DNA of 64,000 nt. Source: Thalassotalea sp. PS06. GTDB lineage: Bacteria > Pseudomonadota > Gammaproteobacteria > Enterobacterales > Alteromonadaceae. The translations under genes were made by a program, and so were the position numbers. A model generated the notes under the pieces. It was not told where the DNA came from and did no database searches. It was given only the letters and a program-made list of their open reading frames with translations. Numbering within the stretch: the first letter of the stretch is position 1; each line of letters opens with the position of its first letter. The stretch is from positions 1,550,001 to 1,614,000 of the forward strand of contig NZ_CP041638.1 in assembly GCF_007197775.1 (NCBI RefSeq), in the 5' to 3' direction. Positions 15,896 through 24,934 of the stretch are shown piece after piece.

Positions 15896-18040
15896 ATGAC
15901 TGCAGCAGCTTTAAACTTTTCCTGGCGACGGCAAGTACCACTAATCATGCAAACGGAAATTGCTGAGTGTGGGCTGGCCTGTATCGCTATGGTGGCTAAT
16001 TATTTTGGTCACTCAGTTGACATGACCTCCATGCGGCAACGCCTGCAGGCTGGTTCATCGGGAATGACATTGCCGCAGATGATGGCATTGTCTGAACAAT
16101 TACAGTTTTCAACCAGAGCATTGCAATGCCCTTTAGAGGATGTTGAAAAGCTCAAGCTTCCTTGTATTTTGCACTGGGACATGAATCACTTTGTTGTGCT
16201 GACAAAAGTTTCCGGTTCGAGGCAAAAGAAATTTACCGTTAACGACCCCGGTAAAGGTAAGCGCTGTTTAACACGAAAAGAATTTAGTGATCATTTCACC
16301 GGAATTTGTCTTGAAATGACGCCCACCTCTGACTTCAAACCAAAACTAGAAAAATCGCAATTAAAATTCCACCAGCTTTGGTCCGAGAGTCGTGGGCTAT
16401 ATGCTGGTCTGGTAAAACTTCTGGCGCTTTCTTTATTGCTGCAGTTTGCCGCATTGCTCGCTCCCTATTATATGCAATGGGTGGTCGACGAGGTCTTAAT
16501 TAGATTTGATGAATCACTGCTAACGGTTTTGGCATTGGGATTTACTTTACTCCTGTTTATCACTTGCTTTACCAATGCGGTTCGAACCTGGTTAATTTTG
16601 CGTTTATCTAGTGCACTGAATTTGCAAATGGGGAGCAATTTAATGAGCCATTTGCTTCAGTTGGATATGCGTTTTTTTGAATCGCGGCATATCGGCGATT
16701 TGGTTTCACGCTTTGGAAGTCTCGCCCAGATTCGAGAGCGTATCACTACCGGACTGATTGAAACCCTGGTGGATGGTGTCATGTCTGTGGCGCTTTTAGT
16801 GATGATGTTTGTGTATTCAAAAGTTCTGGCCTTAGTCGTGATTATTGCGGTGCTGATATTCACGATGTTAAGGCTGGCGTTGTATCGACCACTTAGTCGA
16901 AATACCGAGGAACTCATTCAAAGTTCCGCCAAAGAACAAAGTCACTTTTTAGAAACAGCCAGGAACATGCAATCCGTTAAGCTATTCGCTCAGGAGCCAG
17001 AGAGGCAAAATATTTGGCAGACACGATATGTTGACGTGATTAATCAGGAAATCAAAATAGGGCGGCTAAAGATTGGTTTCGAAACGGGCAACAAGATAAT
17101 TTTTGGTCTTGAAAATATATTGGTAATTTATCTTGCTGCTACTCAAGTTATGTCCAACACATTAACGATAGGCATGCTGTTGGCGTTTATTGCTTATAAA
17201 AACCAGTTTACGACACGGATGATCAATCTTATTGAGCAAATGATTCAATTTAAAATGATGCGCTTACACCTAGATCGTATCGCAGATATTGCTTTGCACC
17301 CCAAAGAAGAGCATCGCCAGGGTACTTGCAAGTTGAATAAACCTAAAGGCAAGCTTGAGTTGATAAACGTCAGCTTTGATTATCAAACCCAGGAAAATCG
17401 CTCAACGTCGTTATTAAGTAATATCAACCTGGCATTGGATGCTGGACAATGCATTGCTATTACTGGTCCCTCAGGGGCCGGAAAATCAACCTTGATGAAA
17501 ATAATGCTTGGCTTGCTGCAACCAACGAGTGGCCAGGTTTTGTTGGATGGACAGGATATTCAAAAATTAGGCTTGGTTAATTATCGCAAAAGCATTGCTG
17601 GCGTATTACAGGGAGATAGCTTATTGGCTGGCTCGATAGCGGATAATGTATGTTTCTTCGATGCGAGCCCCAACTTTCTTAAAATCGAGCAGTGCTGTCG
17701 TTTGGCCGCGGTTCATCAGGAAATTACCGAAATGCCAATGGCATACCAGACTCCGGTTGGAGATTTGGGGTCAAGTTTATCGGGGGGACAAATTCAACGA
17801 TTGTTAATGGCCCGTGCTCTTTACCAACAACCTTCGATTTTGTTTATGGATGAAGCTACCAGCCACCTCGACGCAAGAAATGAGCGCTTAATTTCACAGC
17901 AAGTAGCCGAACTCAATATGACTCGAATAATCATTGCCCATCGTCAGGAAACGTTAAATTCTGTCGAGACTATCTTTGACTTGCATCATGGTGCTTTGAT
18001 TAAGAAAAATCGAGTAGAGCAAAAACAGGTGGGCTGTTAA
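15896..18040 (+). CDS. Peptidase-containing ABC exporter (C39, bacteriocin type)
   Basis: 714 residues from ATG 15896; AAGGAGA at 15884-15890 decides this start over an upstream TTG at 15878. Three parts are visible. The N-terminal C39 cysteine peptidase has QTEIAECGLAC with Cys25, NHFVVL with His98 and NDPGKG with Asp117, the complete triad. The six-helix exporter domain spans about 160-440. The nucleotide-binding domain has Walker A GPSGAGKST (near 523), signature LSGGQIQR (near 627) and Walker B ILFMDEATSHLD. Such proteins (CvaB, LagD) cut leader peptides after Gly-Gly and export the mature peptide in one step. Its substrate is most likely the 58-residue precursor upstream. Confidence 0.93.
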   Translation: MTAAALNFSWRRQVPLIMQTEIAECGLACIAMVANYFGHSVDMTSMRQRLQAGSSGMTLPQMMALSEQLQFSTRALQCPLEDVEKLKLPCILHWDMNHFVVLTKVSGSRQKKFTVNDPGKGKRCLTRKEFSDHFTGICLEMTPTSDFKPKLEKSQLKFHQLWSESRGLYAGLVKLLALSLLLQFAALLAPYYMQWVVDEVLIRFDESLLTVLALGFTLLLFITCFTNAVRTWLILRLSSALNLQMGSNLMSHLLQLDMRFFESRHIGDLVSRFGSLAQIRERITTGLIETLVDGVMSVALLVMMFVYSKVLALVVIIAVLIFTMLRLALYRPLSRNTEELIQSSAKEQSHFLETARNMQSVKLFAQEPERQNIWQTRYVDVINQEIKIGRLKIGFETGNKIIFGLENILVIYLAATQVMSNTLTIGMLLAFIAYKNQFTTRMINLIEQMIQFKMMRLHLDRIADIALHPKEEHRQGTCKLNKPKGKLELINVSFDYQTQENRSTSLLSNINLALDAGQCIAITGPSGAGKSTLMKIMLGLLQPTSGQVLLDGQDIQKLGLVNYRKSIAGVLQGDSLLAGSIADNVCFFDASPNFLKIEQCCRLAAVHQEITEMPMAYQTPVGDLGSSLSGGQIQRLLMARALYQQPSILFMDEATSHLDARNERLISQQVAELNMTRIIIAHRQETLNSVETIFDLHHGALIKKNRVEQKQVGC

Positions 18041-18137
18041 CCATAGACTAGAGAAGGATTTTATCTTATAACCAAATACTGCGCTCCAAAAAGGTGCAAC
18101 CCCGGTAATTTTCACCTAAAATGCCATTAACATTTTT

Positions 18138-19214
18138 TTGACGACCAGAAGTATTGTGGTGGACATTGCAAAACAACTCTTAGAAACCGGAGATTTTCTT
18201 AGTTTAACGCGTGAAAATCCTGACTCGATTGCGCAAGCATTTAACTTTTATCTGAATAGCGGAGACAGGCAAATTCAGGTTAGCGTGCTTGATACTGGCG
18301 TTATCTGTTTTGAGCCTGTCGGCAGGGCAACTAACAAGGACATTGTTTTGTCTTGTGGAGTGCATGGTAATGAGACCGCTCCGATCGAGATATGCCAGCA
18401 GTTGGTAAAAGAGTTGTTATCGGACAAACTGTTGCTCGAACAACGAGTCTTATTTTTGTTCGGTAACCCTCCGGCAATGAATTTGGGTAGTCGCTTTGTT
18501 GAAGAAAATCTAAACCGCTTATTCAGCGGCGCTCACAGCGATGATATTGGCCTGGCTAATCAGGAGCGACGTCGTGCCAAAGCATTGGAAGATTATGTCC
18601 GCGACTTTTTTGATCAAGGCGGCACAATCGATGATGATCGCGAACGCTTGCACTACGACTTGCACACAGCCATTCGTGGTTCAAAAAATGACAAATTTGC
18701 CGTCTATCCGTTCAATCATGGCAAGGCCAGAGATAAGCACCAGCTGCAGTTCCTGTATGCGAGTGGCGTCAATACTATTTTGCTTTCAAATAGCCCGACC
18801 ACAACATTTAGCTATTTTTCGGTTAATGAATGTTGTGCACACGCGTTCACGGTTGAACTTGGTAAAGTCAAACCATTTGGGGAAAATAATCCCGAAGATT
18901 TCATTCAAATTAACCAAACGCTAAGAGCATTGATCAGTGAAAATGAACCAGATTTTGGTGAATTTTCTGAAGATAATTTAAACCTGTTCGAAATCTACAA
19001 AACCATAAATCGTACGGAAGAGAACTTTGTCCTCAATTTTGCTGACGATGTGGAAAATTTCACCGATTTCCCAGTGGGCTATGTGCTGGCTAACGATGGC
19101 GAAATTGTCCATGAAATTACCCAGCCTGGCGAAGCTATCATCTTTCCTAACGCTGAGGTTGCGCTCGGTCAACGGGCACTGTTAACCGTTATACCTGCCA
19201 AGTTAACGGCCTGA
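18138..19214 (+). CDS. astE: Succinylglutamate desuccinylase
   Basis: Last step of the arginine succinyltransferase pathway: N-succinylglutamate to succinate and glutamate. A zinc carboxypeptidase-like enzyme with zinc ligands in CGVHGNETAP and later DLHTA, and the substrate Arg/Asn region ENLNRLFSG. 358 residues from TTG 18138; GTG codons at 18156 and 18159 are alternatives and no strong ribosome site distinguishes them. The other ast genes are not in this window. It starts about 100 bases after the peptide cassette and is unrelated to it. Confidence 0.85.
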   Translation: MTTRSIVVDIAKQLLETGDFLSLTRENPDSIAQAFNFYLNSGDRQIQVSVLDTGVICFEPVGRATNKDIVLSCGVHGNETAPIEICQQLVKELLSDKLLLEQRVLFLFGNPPAMNLGSRFVEENLNRLFSGAHSDDIGLANQERRRAKALEDYVRDFFDQGGTIDDDRERLHYDLHTAIRGSKNDKFAVYPFNHGKARDKHQLQFLYASGVNTILLSNSPTTTFSYFSVNECCAHAFTVELGKVKPFGENNPEDFIQINQTLRALISENEPDFGEFSEDNLNLFEIYKTINRTEENFVLNFADDVENFTDFPVGYVLANDGEIVHEITQPGEAIIFPNAEVALGQRALLTVIPAKLTA

Positions 19215-19223
19215 CGCTCTTGT

Positions 19224-19251
19224 GGCTGCTGAGCCTACCGGCTCGGCAGCC
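19224..19251 (+). terminator. Strong hairpin after astE
   Basis: GGCTGC-(T)-GAGCC-TACC-GGCTC-(G)-GCAGCC, an 11-bp stem with one internal mismatch, 10 bases past the astE stop. It lacks a T-run, so it could be a weak terminator or a 3'-end stabiliser. Confidence 0.5.
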
Positions 19252-19609
19252 TCTAACTATCTTCCTCCTCTGTAAACCAAAATTGCCACTTGACGGACTC
19301 TTTCCAAGGCTAATTCAGTCACTTTATTGCAAGTAAAATTGGCGGATTGTAAAGTTCTGGCAATCCTTAAAGGGTGGAGCTACGCGGCCTGCAGTCGAAT
19401 AAAGACTCTAATTTCGCCAGAAGTTTTATTGAAGCGAATAAAAAACAGAATGCTTCTTTCAGGCTTAAAAACAGAAAAAACGTAGCCAAGAATTACTGTT
19501 AAAAATACAAAAAGCCATTGCTTAATCACTACGGGGATGTGGGTGTATTGCACGCTCGTTAGCCGACAAAAACTAAGCAGTGTATAAAGTCATACAACAA
19601 GAGACGCTT
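19252..19609 (+). other. Long leader region upstream of the bkd operon
   Basis: About 360 bases without a gene. AT-rich towards the operon, with several A-runs. I see no recognised riboswitch, no clear promoter hexamer pair and no open frame with a ribosome site. The length suggests regulatory DNA for the branched-chain operon. Confidence 0.35.
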
Positions 19610-20791
19610 ATGGATTCAGAAATCTATAAATCAAGCCGGGACGTTCACACGGCTGATTTTATTGACGGTCACTCCGTTGATATCCCTATTCTCAAAATTC
19701 TCAGACAAGACGGTAGTGTTCACAAAGGTGCCGATTTACCTGAAATCGATCAGGAATTGGCAACCAAGATATACAAAACCTTAGCTTTTCATCGCGTTTT
19801 AGATGAGCGGATGATAGCTGCTCAACGTCAAGGACGTGTGAGTTTTTACATGGCCGCACTTGGCGAAGAAGCTGCCAGTGTTGGTAGCGCTGCAGGGTTA
19901 CATGATGAAGATATGATCATGGCTCAGTATCGTGAGCAAGGTGCTTTGATGTTCCGTGGCTTCCGTCTTGAACAATTCATGAACCAAATGTTCTCCAATG
20001 AACTTGAGCTGGGTAAAGGCCGTCAAATGCCAATTCACTATGGTTCTAATGAATTGCACTATATGACCATCTCTTCTCCTTTGGGAACGCAGATCCCTCA
20101 AGCCGCTGGCTACGCTTATGGTCAAAAACTACAAGGTAAAGAGCGTTGCACCATTTGTTACTTTGGTGAGGGTGCGGCTTCAGAGGGCGACTTCCACGCA
20201 GGTTTAAATATGGCTGCGGTTCATCGTGCGCCGGTAATCTTTTTCTGCCGCAACAACGGTTACGCTATTTCTACACCTTCGAATGAGCAATATGCCGGTA
20301 ACGGTATTGCCTCGCGCGGTGTCGGTTATGGTATTAAAACCATTCGCATCGATGGCAATGACATTCTTGCCGTACTAAAAGCTACACAGCTTGCCCGTGG
20401 ATATGCTTTAGAGAATGATCAGCCAGTGTTAATTGAAGCCATGTCTTATCGCCTGGGAGCGCACTCCACGTCGGATGACCCAAGTGGTTATCGTACCCGT
20501 GAAGAAGAGGCTAAATGGGCTGATCATGATCCAATTTTGCGTATGAAAAACTGGATGCTGAAGCAGAAATGGTGGGATGAAGAGCAGGAAACGCAATTGT
20601 TCGAACAACTTCGTGAAGATGTGTTAAATGCGGTGAAAGTCGCTGAGAAAATCGCTAAGCCTGGTATCGAAGAGGTTGTCACGGATGTTTATGACAAACC
20701 AACGCCGGCGCTGGAAAAGCAACTTGATGAACTCAAAGAGCATATCCGCAAATACCCGGACGCCTATCCAAATACTGCAGGGAGATTTTAA
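19610..20791 (+). CDS. bkdA1: Branched-chain 2-oxoacid dehydrogenase E1 alpha subunit
   Basis: Thiamine-diphosphate-dependent decarboxylase subunit for the 2-oxoacids of Val, Leu and Ile. 393 residues from ATG 19610, which follows AAGAGA at a suitable distance; a GTG at 19580 would add ten residues. The ThDP motif GEGAASEGDFHAGLN to CRNNGYAIST is clear, as is the phosphorylation-loop region YRLGAHSTSDDPSGYR. First gene of a tight operon (3-base gap to E1 beta). The gene symbol follows the Pseudomonas bkd system. A pyruvate-specific enzyme is less likely from this alpha/beta arrangement and motif set. Confidence 0.9.
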   Translation: MDSEIYKSSRDVHTADFIDGHSVDIPILKILRQDGSVHKGADLPEIDQELATKIYKTLAFHRVLDERMIAAQRQGRVSFYMAALGEEAASVGSAAGLHDEDMIMAQYREQGALMFRGFRLEQFMNQMFSNELELGKGRQMPIHYGSNELHYMTISSPLGTQIPQAAGYAYGQKLQGKERCTICYFGEGAASEGDFHAGLNMAAVHRAPVIFFCRNNGYAISTPSNEQYAGNGIASRGVGYGIKTIRIDGNDILAVLKATQLARGYALENDQPVLIEAMSYRLGAHSTSDDPSGYRTREEEAKWADHDPILRMKNWMLKQKWWDEEQETQLFEQLREDVLNAVKVAEKIAKPGIEEVVTDVYDKPTPALEKQLDELKEHIRKYPDAYPNTAGRF

Positions 20792-20794
20792 TCC

Positions 20795-21772
20795 ATGGCG
20801 CAAATGAATTTATTACAAGCGATCAATAATGCGCTGGATATTGCCATGGCTGAAAACGATTCAGCGGTGTGCTTTGGCGAGGACGTAGGTCATTTTGGTG
20901 GGGTATTCCGTGCAACCAGTAATTTGCAGGAAAAATACGGCAAGGATCGTTGTTTTAATACGCCATTAACCGAGCAGGGTATCATTGGTTTTGCCAATGG
21001 TTTAGCGGCGCAGGGCAGTTTGCCAATTGCTGAAATCCAGTTCGCCGACTACATTTTTCCGGCGTTCGATCAAATCGTCAATGAAAGTGCAAAGTTCCGA
21101 TATCGCAGCGGCAACGAATTCGATGTTGGTAAGTTAACGATCCGTACCCCTTATGGTGGCGGTATTGCCGGCGGTTTGTATCACAGCCAATCTCCTGAAG
21201 CTTACTTTGCTCACACGCCTGGTTTGAAAATTGTCGTACCAAGAAATCCATATCAGGCAAAAGGTCTGTTGTTGGCATCAATTCGTGACGATAACCCTGT
21301 GGTATTTTTTGAACCGAAAAAGCTTTACCGCGCATCGGTTGGTGAAGTTCCTGAAGAAGATTATCAAATTCCTCTTGGTAAAGCGGAAGTTGTAACCCAA
21401 GGTTCTGACATTACCTTGTTGGGTTGGGGCGCTCAGATGGAGACTCTGGAAAAAGCCGCGAAGATGGCGGAAAAGAAAGGGGTTTCCTGCGAAATTATCG
21501 ATTTGCGTTCTATCTTACCATGGGATGTTGAAACCGTTGCTAACTCAGTAATGAAAACCGGACGCTTGCTTATCAACCATGAAGCGCCTCTAACCGGTGG
21601 TTTCGCCGGTGAGATTGCAGCAACGATTCAGTCTGAGTGCTTCCTGCATTTGGAATCACCAATTGCTCGTGTTTGTGGTTTAGATACACCGTTCCCTCTG
21701 GCACATGAAAAAGAATACATGCCAGATGAATTGAAAACTTTTGAAGCCATTATGGCCTCAGTAAATTACTAG
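20795..21772 (+). CDS. bkdA2: Branched-chain 2-oxoacid dehydrogenase E1 beta subunit
   Basis: 325 residues. Transketolase-like pyrimidine-binding domain with [16 protein letters not shown] and the [16 protein letters not shown] segment; a C-terminal transketolase domain follows, with [19 protein letters not shown]. It pairs with E1 alpha to form the heterotetramer. 3 bases after E1 alpha and 6 bases before E2, so translation is probably coupled. Confidence 0.93.
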   Translation: MAQMNLLQAINNALDIAMAENDSAVCFGEDVGHFGGVFRATSNLQEKYGKDRCFNTPLTEQGIIGFANGLAAQGSLPIAEIQFADYIFPAFDQIVNESAKFRYRSGNEFDVGKLTIRTPYGGGIAGGLYHSQSPEAYFAHTPGLKIVVPRNPYQAKGLLLASIRDDNPVVFFEPKKLYRASVGEVPEEDYQIPLGKAEVVTQGSDITLLGWGAQMETLEKAAKMAEKKGVSCEIIDLRSILPWDVETVANSVMKTGRLLINHEAPLTGGFAGEIAATIQSECFLHLESPIARVCGLDTPFPLAHEKEYMPDELKTFEAIMASVNY

Positions 21773-21778
21773 GGGATT

Positions 21779-23383
21779 ATGATGAGCATAGATTTTATTC
21801 TACCGGATATTGGCGAAGGCATCGTTGAATGTGAGCTGGTTGAATGGCTGGTAAAAGAGGGCGACCGTATTGAAGAAGATCAGCCGGTTGCTGACGTTAT
21901 GACGGACAAAGCCCTGGTACAGATTCCTGCCATGTATTCAGGTGTTGTCGATAAGCTTTACTACAAGCAAGGCGACATTGCTAAAGTTCATTCTCCGTTG
22001 TTTGCGATGACTAAAGAAGGTGAAGAATCAGCAGATGTAACTGCACCTTCTGAGAATATCAGTGACGTGCCGGCGGTTGAAACTGTGATTGCCAGTGAAA
22101 GTAGTTCAGTATCGCAGATTGAAGATTTCATTCTGCCGGACATTGGCGAAGGTATTGTCGAGTGCGAAATCGTTGAGTGGCTAGTGAATGAAGGCGATAT
22201 TATTGAAGAAGATCAAGCGGTTGTCGATGTAATGACAGACAAGGCGCTTGTTCAGATCCCTGCAAAATACGCAGGTAAAGTTGTCAAACTTCATTATGCA
22301 AAAGGCGATATTGCTAAGGTTCATGAGCCTCTGTTCGCTATTGAGCACCAGGGCGCTGCGGACGTAAGCGTTACCGCAAGTTTAACTGCAGAACCTCAAC
22401 AAGAGGTTAATCAAGACACCCACGTTTCGCAATCTGTTAAACAAGACACCCATGTTTCTCAGCCAGTAAACGGTAAAGTTGCCAGTGGTAAAGCTTTAGC
22501 AAGCCCAGCCGTTCGTCGAGTGGCCCGAGAAATGTCCGTCGATATTCATCTGGTTCCCGGTAGTGGCCCGAAAGGTCGAGTCTACAAAGAAGATGTCGTG
22601 AGATTTGCTCAAGGCGGTTCACCTGTGCAGCCGTCTACTGAACCGGCGGTTGAATCTGCGCCAGTTTCTGCTTCGGGCAACACAAGAGTTGAGCCTATCC
22701 GAGGCGTGAAAGCGGCAATGGCTAAAGCCATGACTGCATCGGTATCGACTATTCCTCACTTTACTTACTGCGAGGAAATCGATCTTACGGATCTAATTGC
22801 ATTGCGAAAATCCGTCAAAGATGAGTATGCGAAGCAAGATATCAAGCTGACGATGATGCCCTTTTTCATCAAAGCAATGTCTCTGGCTTTAAAAGAATTC
22901 CCTGTAATGAATTCACAGCCAAATGATGATTGCACCGAGCTGAGTTACTTCGATGACCACAACATTGGTATGGCCGTTGACTCGAAAGTTGGTCTTTTAG
23001 TACCAAACGTAAAGCAGGTTCAATCCAAGTCTATCGTTGATGTGGCTAAAGATGTGATGCGTCTAACCAAAGATGCGCGCGATGGCCGTGTGACAACTAC
23101 GGATTTGAAGGGCGGCACAATCAGCATTTCAAATATCGGCGCGCTTGGCGGAACAGTTGCGACACCGATCATAAATAAACCAGAAGTTGCTATCGTCGCG
23201 TTAGGTAAAGTTCAGACATTACCTCGATTTGATGACAATGGTGACGTGCAAGCACGCTCAATAATGCAGGTAAGTTGGTCCGGAGACCACCGAATTATTG
23301 ACGGTGGTACAATTGCCCGATTCAATAATTTATGGAAATCCTTCCTGGAAAATCCAAACCTCATGCTGATGCACATGAGCTAA
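21779..23383 (+). CDS. bkdB: Branched-chain 2-oxoacid dehydrogenase E2 (dihydrolipoyl acyltransferase), two lipoyl domains
   Basis: 534 residues (ATG 21779; a second ATG follows at once). Two near-identical lipoyl domains at about 3-80 and 118-195 each carry a VMTDKALVQIPA lipoylation lysine. A linker at 195-240 contains a tandem decapeptide QDTHVSQ(S/P)V(K/N), residues about 212-231. The E1/E3-binding domain ASPAVRRVAREMSVDI is next, then the catalytic domain ending in SWSGDHRIIDGGTIARF with the HRxxDG active site. Many bacterial BCKDH E2 proteins have a single lipoyl domain, so the duplication is worth noting. No E3 gene follows; a shared lipoamide dehydrogenase must be encoded elsewhere. 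Confidence 0.93.
   Translation: MMSIDFILPDIGEGIVECELVEWLVKEGDRIEEDQPVADVMTDKALVQIPAMYSGVVDKLYYKQGDIAKVHSPLFAMTKEGEESADVTAPSENISDVPAVETVIASESSSVSQIEDFILPDIGEGIVECEIVEWLVNEGDIIEEDQAVVDVMTDKALVQIPAKYAGKVVKLHYAKGDIAKVHEPLFAIEHQGAADVSVTASLTAEPQQEVNQDTHVSQSVKQDTHVSQPVNGKVASGKALASPAVRRVAREMSVDIHLVPGSGPKGRVYKEDVVRFAQGGSPVQPSTEPAVESAPVSASGNTRVEPIRGVKAAMAKAMTASVSTIPHFTYCEEIDLTDLIALRKSVKDEYAKQDIKLTMMPFFIKAMSLALKEFPVMNSQPNDDCTELSYFDDHNIGMAVDSKVGLLVPNVKQVQSKSIVDVAKDVMRLTKDARDGRVTTTDLKGGTISISNIGALGGTVATPIINKPEVAIVALGKVQTLPRFDDNGDVQARSIMQVSWSGDHRIIDGGTIARFNNLWKSFLENPNLMLMHMS
22411..22455 (+). repeat. Two in-frame 30-bp repeats with the RAYT-associated core
   Basis: CAAGACACCCA recurs at 22412 and 22442 with a 30-base period (ten codons) inside bkdB. 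The core AAGACACCCA is the one seen in the 37-bp array and beside the RAYT gene. Here it encodes QDTH in the disordered E2 linker. Confidence 0.7.
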
Positions 23384-23396
23384 GAATTTCCCTTGA

Positions 23397-23421
23397 AAAG
23401 CCCGTTACAGCGGGCTTTTTA
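23397..23421 (+). terminator. Intrinsic terminator of the bkd operon
   Basis: AAAAGCCCG-TTACAG-CGGGCTTTTT, 14 bases after the bkdB stop. Confidence 0.92.
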
Positions 23422-23453
23422 GTGCCTATTCCAAAAATCTAATTTTTTCTTAG

Positions 23454-23498
23454 TTAAGACACTCACCTCAATATCTCCTCTTAATTAAGACACCCACC
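23454..23498 (+). repeat. REP-type motifs 5' of the RAYT gene
   Basis: TTAAGACACTCACC at 23454-23467 and TTAAGACACCCACC at 23485-23498, 31 bases apart, both in the same orientation as the 5.5-kb array. With the opposite-orientation motifs after the gene they bracket the transposase. Confidence 0.75.
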
Positions 23499-23604
23499 AT
23501 TGATGATTCCTCAGCTTAAAGGAATGCAAACACTGTTAACCCCATAAATTCTTAAGTACTTAGACTAAAATAGTAATGCCCATGGATTCCCAGGAAAACG
23601 GAAT

Positions 23605-24579
23605 ATGCCCACACCCAGATGTCAGCAAATTAGCTTACACGCTACGCCTTACTATCACTGCGTCAGCAGATGCGTAAGGCGCGCTTTTTTGTGTGGTTGG
23701 GATCATTACTCAAAGAAAAACTTTGACCATCGACGAGAATGGATTGAGCAACGTTTGCTGTTTCTAGCTCAAGTATTTTGTATAGATGTTTGCGCTTACG
23801 CGGTGATGTCAAATCACTGCCACGTCGTTTTACATATTGATAAAGAGAAAGCATTAACCTTATCTGATATTGAAGTTGTCGAACGATGGCATAAAGTATG
23901 TAAGGGCACTCTAATCACTAAAGAGTTTGTATCTGCTGGAACAGTAAGAGAATTTATTCAGCCTACCTTGGCAAATACAGTTAAGGTTTATAGGAAGAGA
24001 CTCTTCGATATTAGTTGGTTTATGCGCCTTTTGAACGAGCCTATCGCAAGAATGGCCAATGAGGAAGATGAATGTACCGGTAAATTTTGGGAGAGTAGAT
24101 TTCGTAGCCAAGCACTTTTAGATGACGCAGCGTTAGCCGCATGCATGGCTTACGTAGATTTAAATCCAATCCGAGCTGGAAAAGCTGATACACTGCAAGA
24201 ATCTATCCACACTAGCATCCATTTGAGGGTGAAAGCCGCGATATCGAGAAAGCAACCGGACTCTCTAATGAAATTTTCTGAAGGCGATGATAATGAGAAA
24301 CTCAACTATTTACCCTTTAGAGTGAATGATTACCTCGAGTTGGTCGATATGACTGGAAGAGCTATTAAAGATAATTGCTCAGGATTTATACAAGATTACC
24401 AAAATTCAATACTTTCCCAAGTTAATTTAAACGAAAATAGTTGGCTTATATTGGTAACTAAGCTTGAATATTACTTTTCAGGAGCGATAGGCCAATGTCA
24501 GTCGATTTCTGAGTTTTGCGGAATCATCGACAAACATCGACGAACTCATTTTCATATCAGTAAACGGCTATTCGGTTAG
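23605..24579 (+). CDS. REP-associated tyrosine transposase (RAYT, Y1/IS200-like)
   Basis: 324 residues. The opening MPTPRCQQISLHATPYYHCV followed by SRCVRRAFLCG is the usual RAYT start. The HUH metal motif is SNHCHVVLHI (His71, His73), and the catalytic Tyr is in the MAYVDLNPIRAG region (near 183). The family nicks single-stranded REP hairpins and is normally a single-copy domesticated gene flanked by the repeats it disperses. Here it is flanked by inverted GTGGGTGTCTT-type motifs on both sides, which fits. No ISs-like left/right ends with a second orf are seen. Confidence 0.88.
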   Translation: MPTPRCQQISLHATPYYHCVSRCVRRAFLCGWDHYSKKNFDHRREWIEQRLLFLAQVFCIDVCAYAVMSNHCHVVLHIDKEKALTLSDIEVVERWHKVCKGTLITKEFVSAGTVREFIQPTLANTVKVYRKRLFDISWFMRLLNEPIARMANEEDECTGKFWESRFRSQALLDDAALAACMAYVDLNPIRAGKADTLQESIHTSIHLRVKAAISRKQPDSLMKFSEGDDNEKLNYLPFRVNDYLELVDMTGRAIKDNCSGFIQDYQNSILSQVNLNENSWLILVTKLEYYFSGAIGQCQSISEFCGIIDKHRRTHFHISKRLFG

Positions 24580-24740
24580 TCGCGATACTTAATCCTCAAT
24601 TTCTTTATTCCAAACCTCCCCTCAATTACTGTATTAATCGAACTGATTTCTACCTCAATTTGGCAAATTAAATTATTTAAAATTCAGACAGTTGATAAAC
24701 ATTTCAAATGTTTATTTGGTAGGTTGTGGTTGAACTAATA

Positions 24741-24880
24741 TTGTGGGTGTTTTGATAGCGCACTGATTTAACATTTTTGCGATGCCTGTCTTGATTATGG
24801 CTCCAATAGCTATGACTTGCGGTGGGTGTCTTAATTGTGAAGGAAGAGGTTTGGGAGTTACGGTGGGTGTCTCGATAAGA
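24741..24880 (+). repeat. REP-type motifs 3' of the RAYT gene
   Basis: GTGGGTGTTTTGATA (about 24743), GCCTGTCTTGATTA (about 24784), GGTGGGTGTCTTAATT (24821-24836) and CGGTGGGTGTCTCGATA (about 24862-24878). All are reverse complements of the upstream set, so the transposase gene sits inside an inverted arrangement. Spacings are irregular (about 40 bases). Confidence 0.75.
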
Positions 24881-24892
24881 GAGGGAGATCAA

Positions 24893-24918
24893 AAAAGGGA
24901 CCGGTAGGTCCCTTTTTG
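24893..24918 (-). terminator. Intrinsic terminator of metG
   Basis: AAAAAGGGACC-GGTA-GGTCCCTTTTT; symmetric, so it works for metG on the minus strand and could also stop transcripts from the RAYT side. Confidence 0.9.
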
Positions 24919-24934
24919 GGGAGGTGCGGCAATG

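Noticed and set aside
19215..19609. Riboswitch upstream of the bkd operon
   Set aside because: The region is long enough, but no known aptamer core or terminator/antiterminator pair could be recognised.
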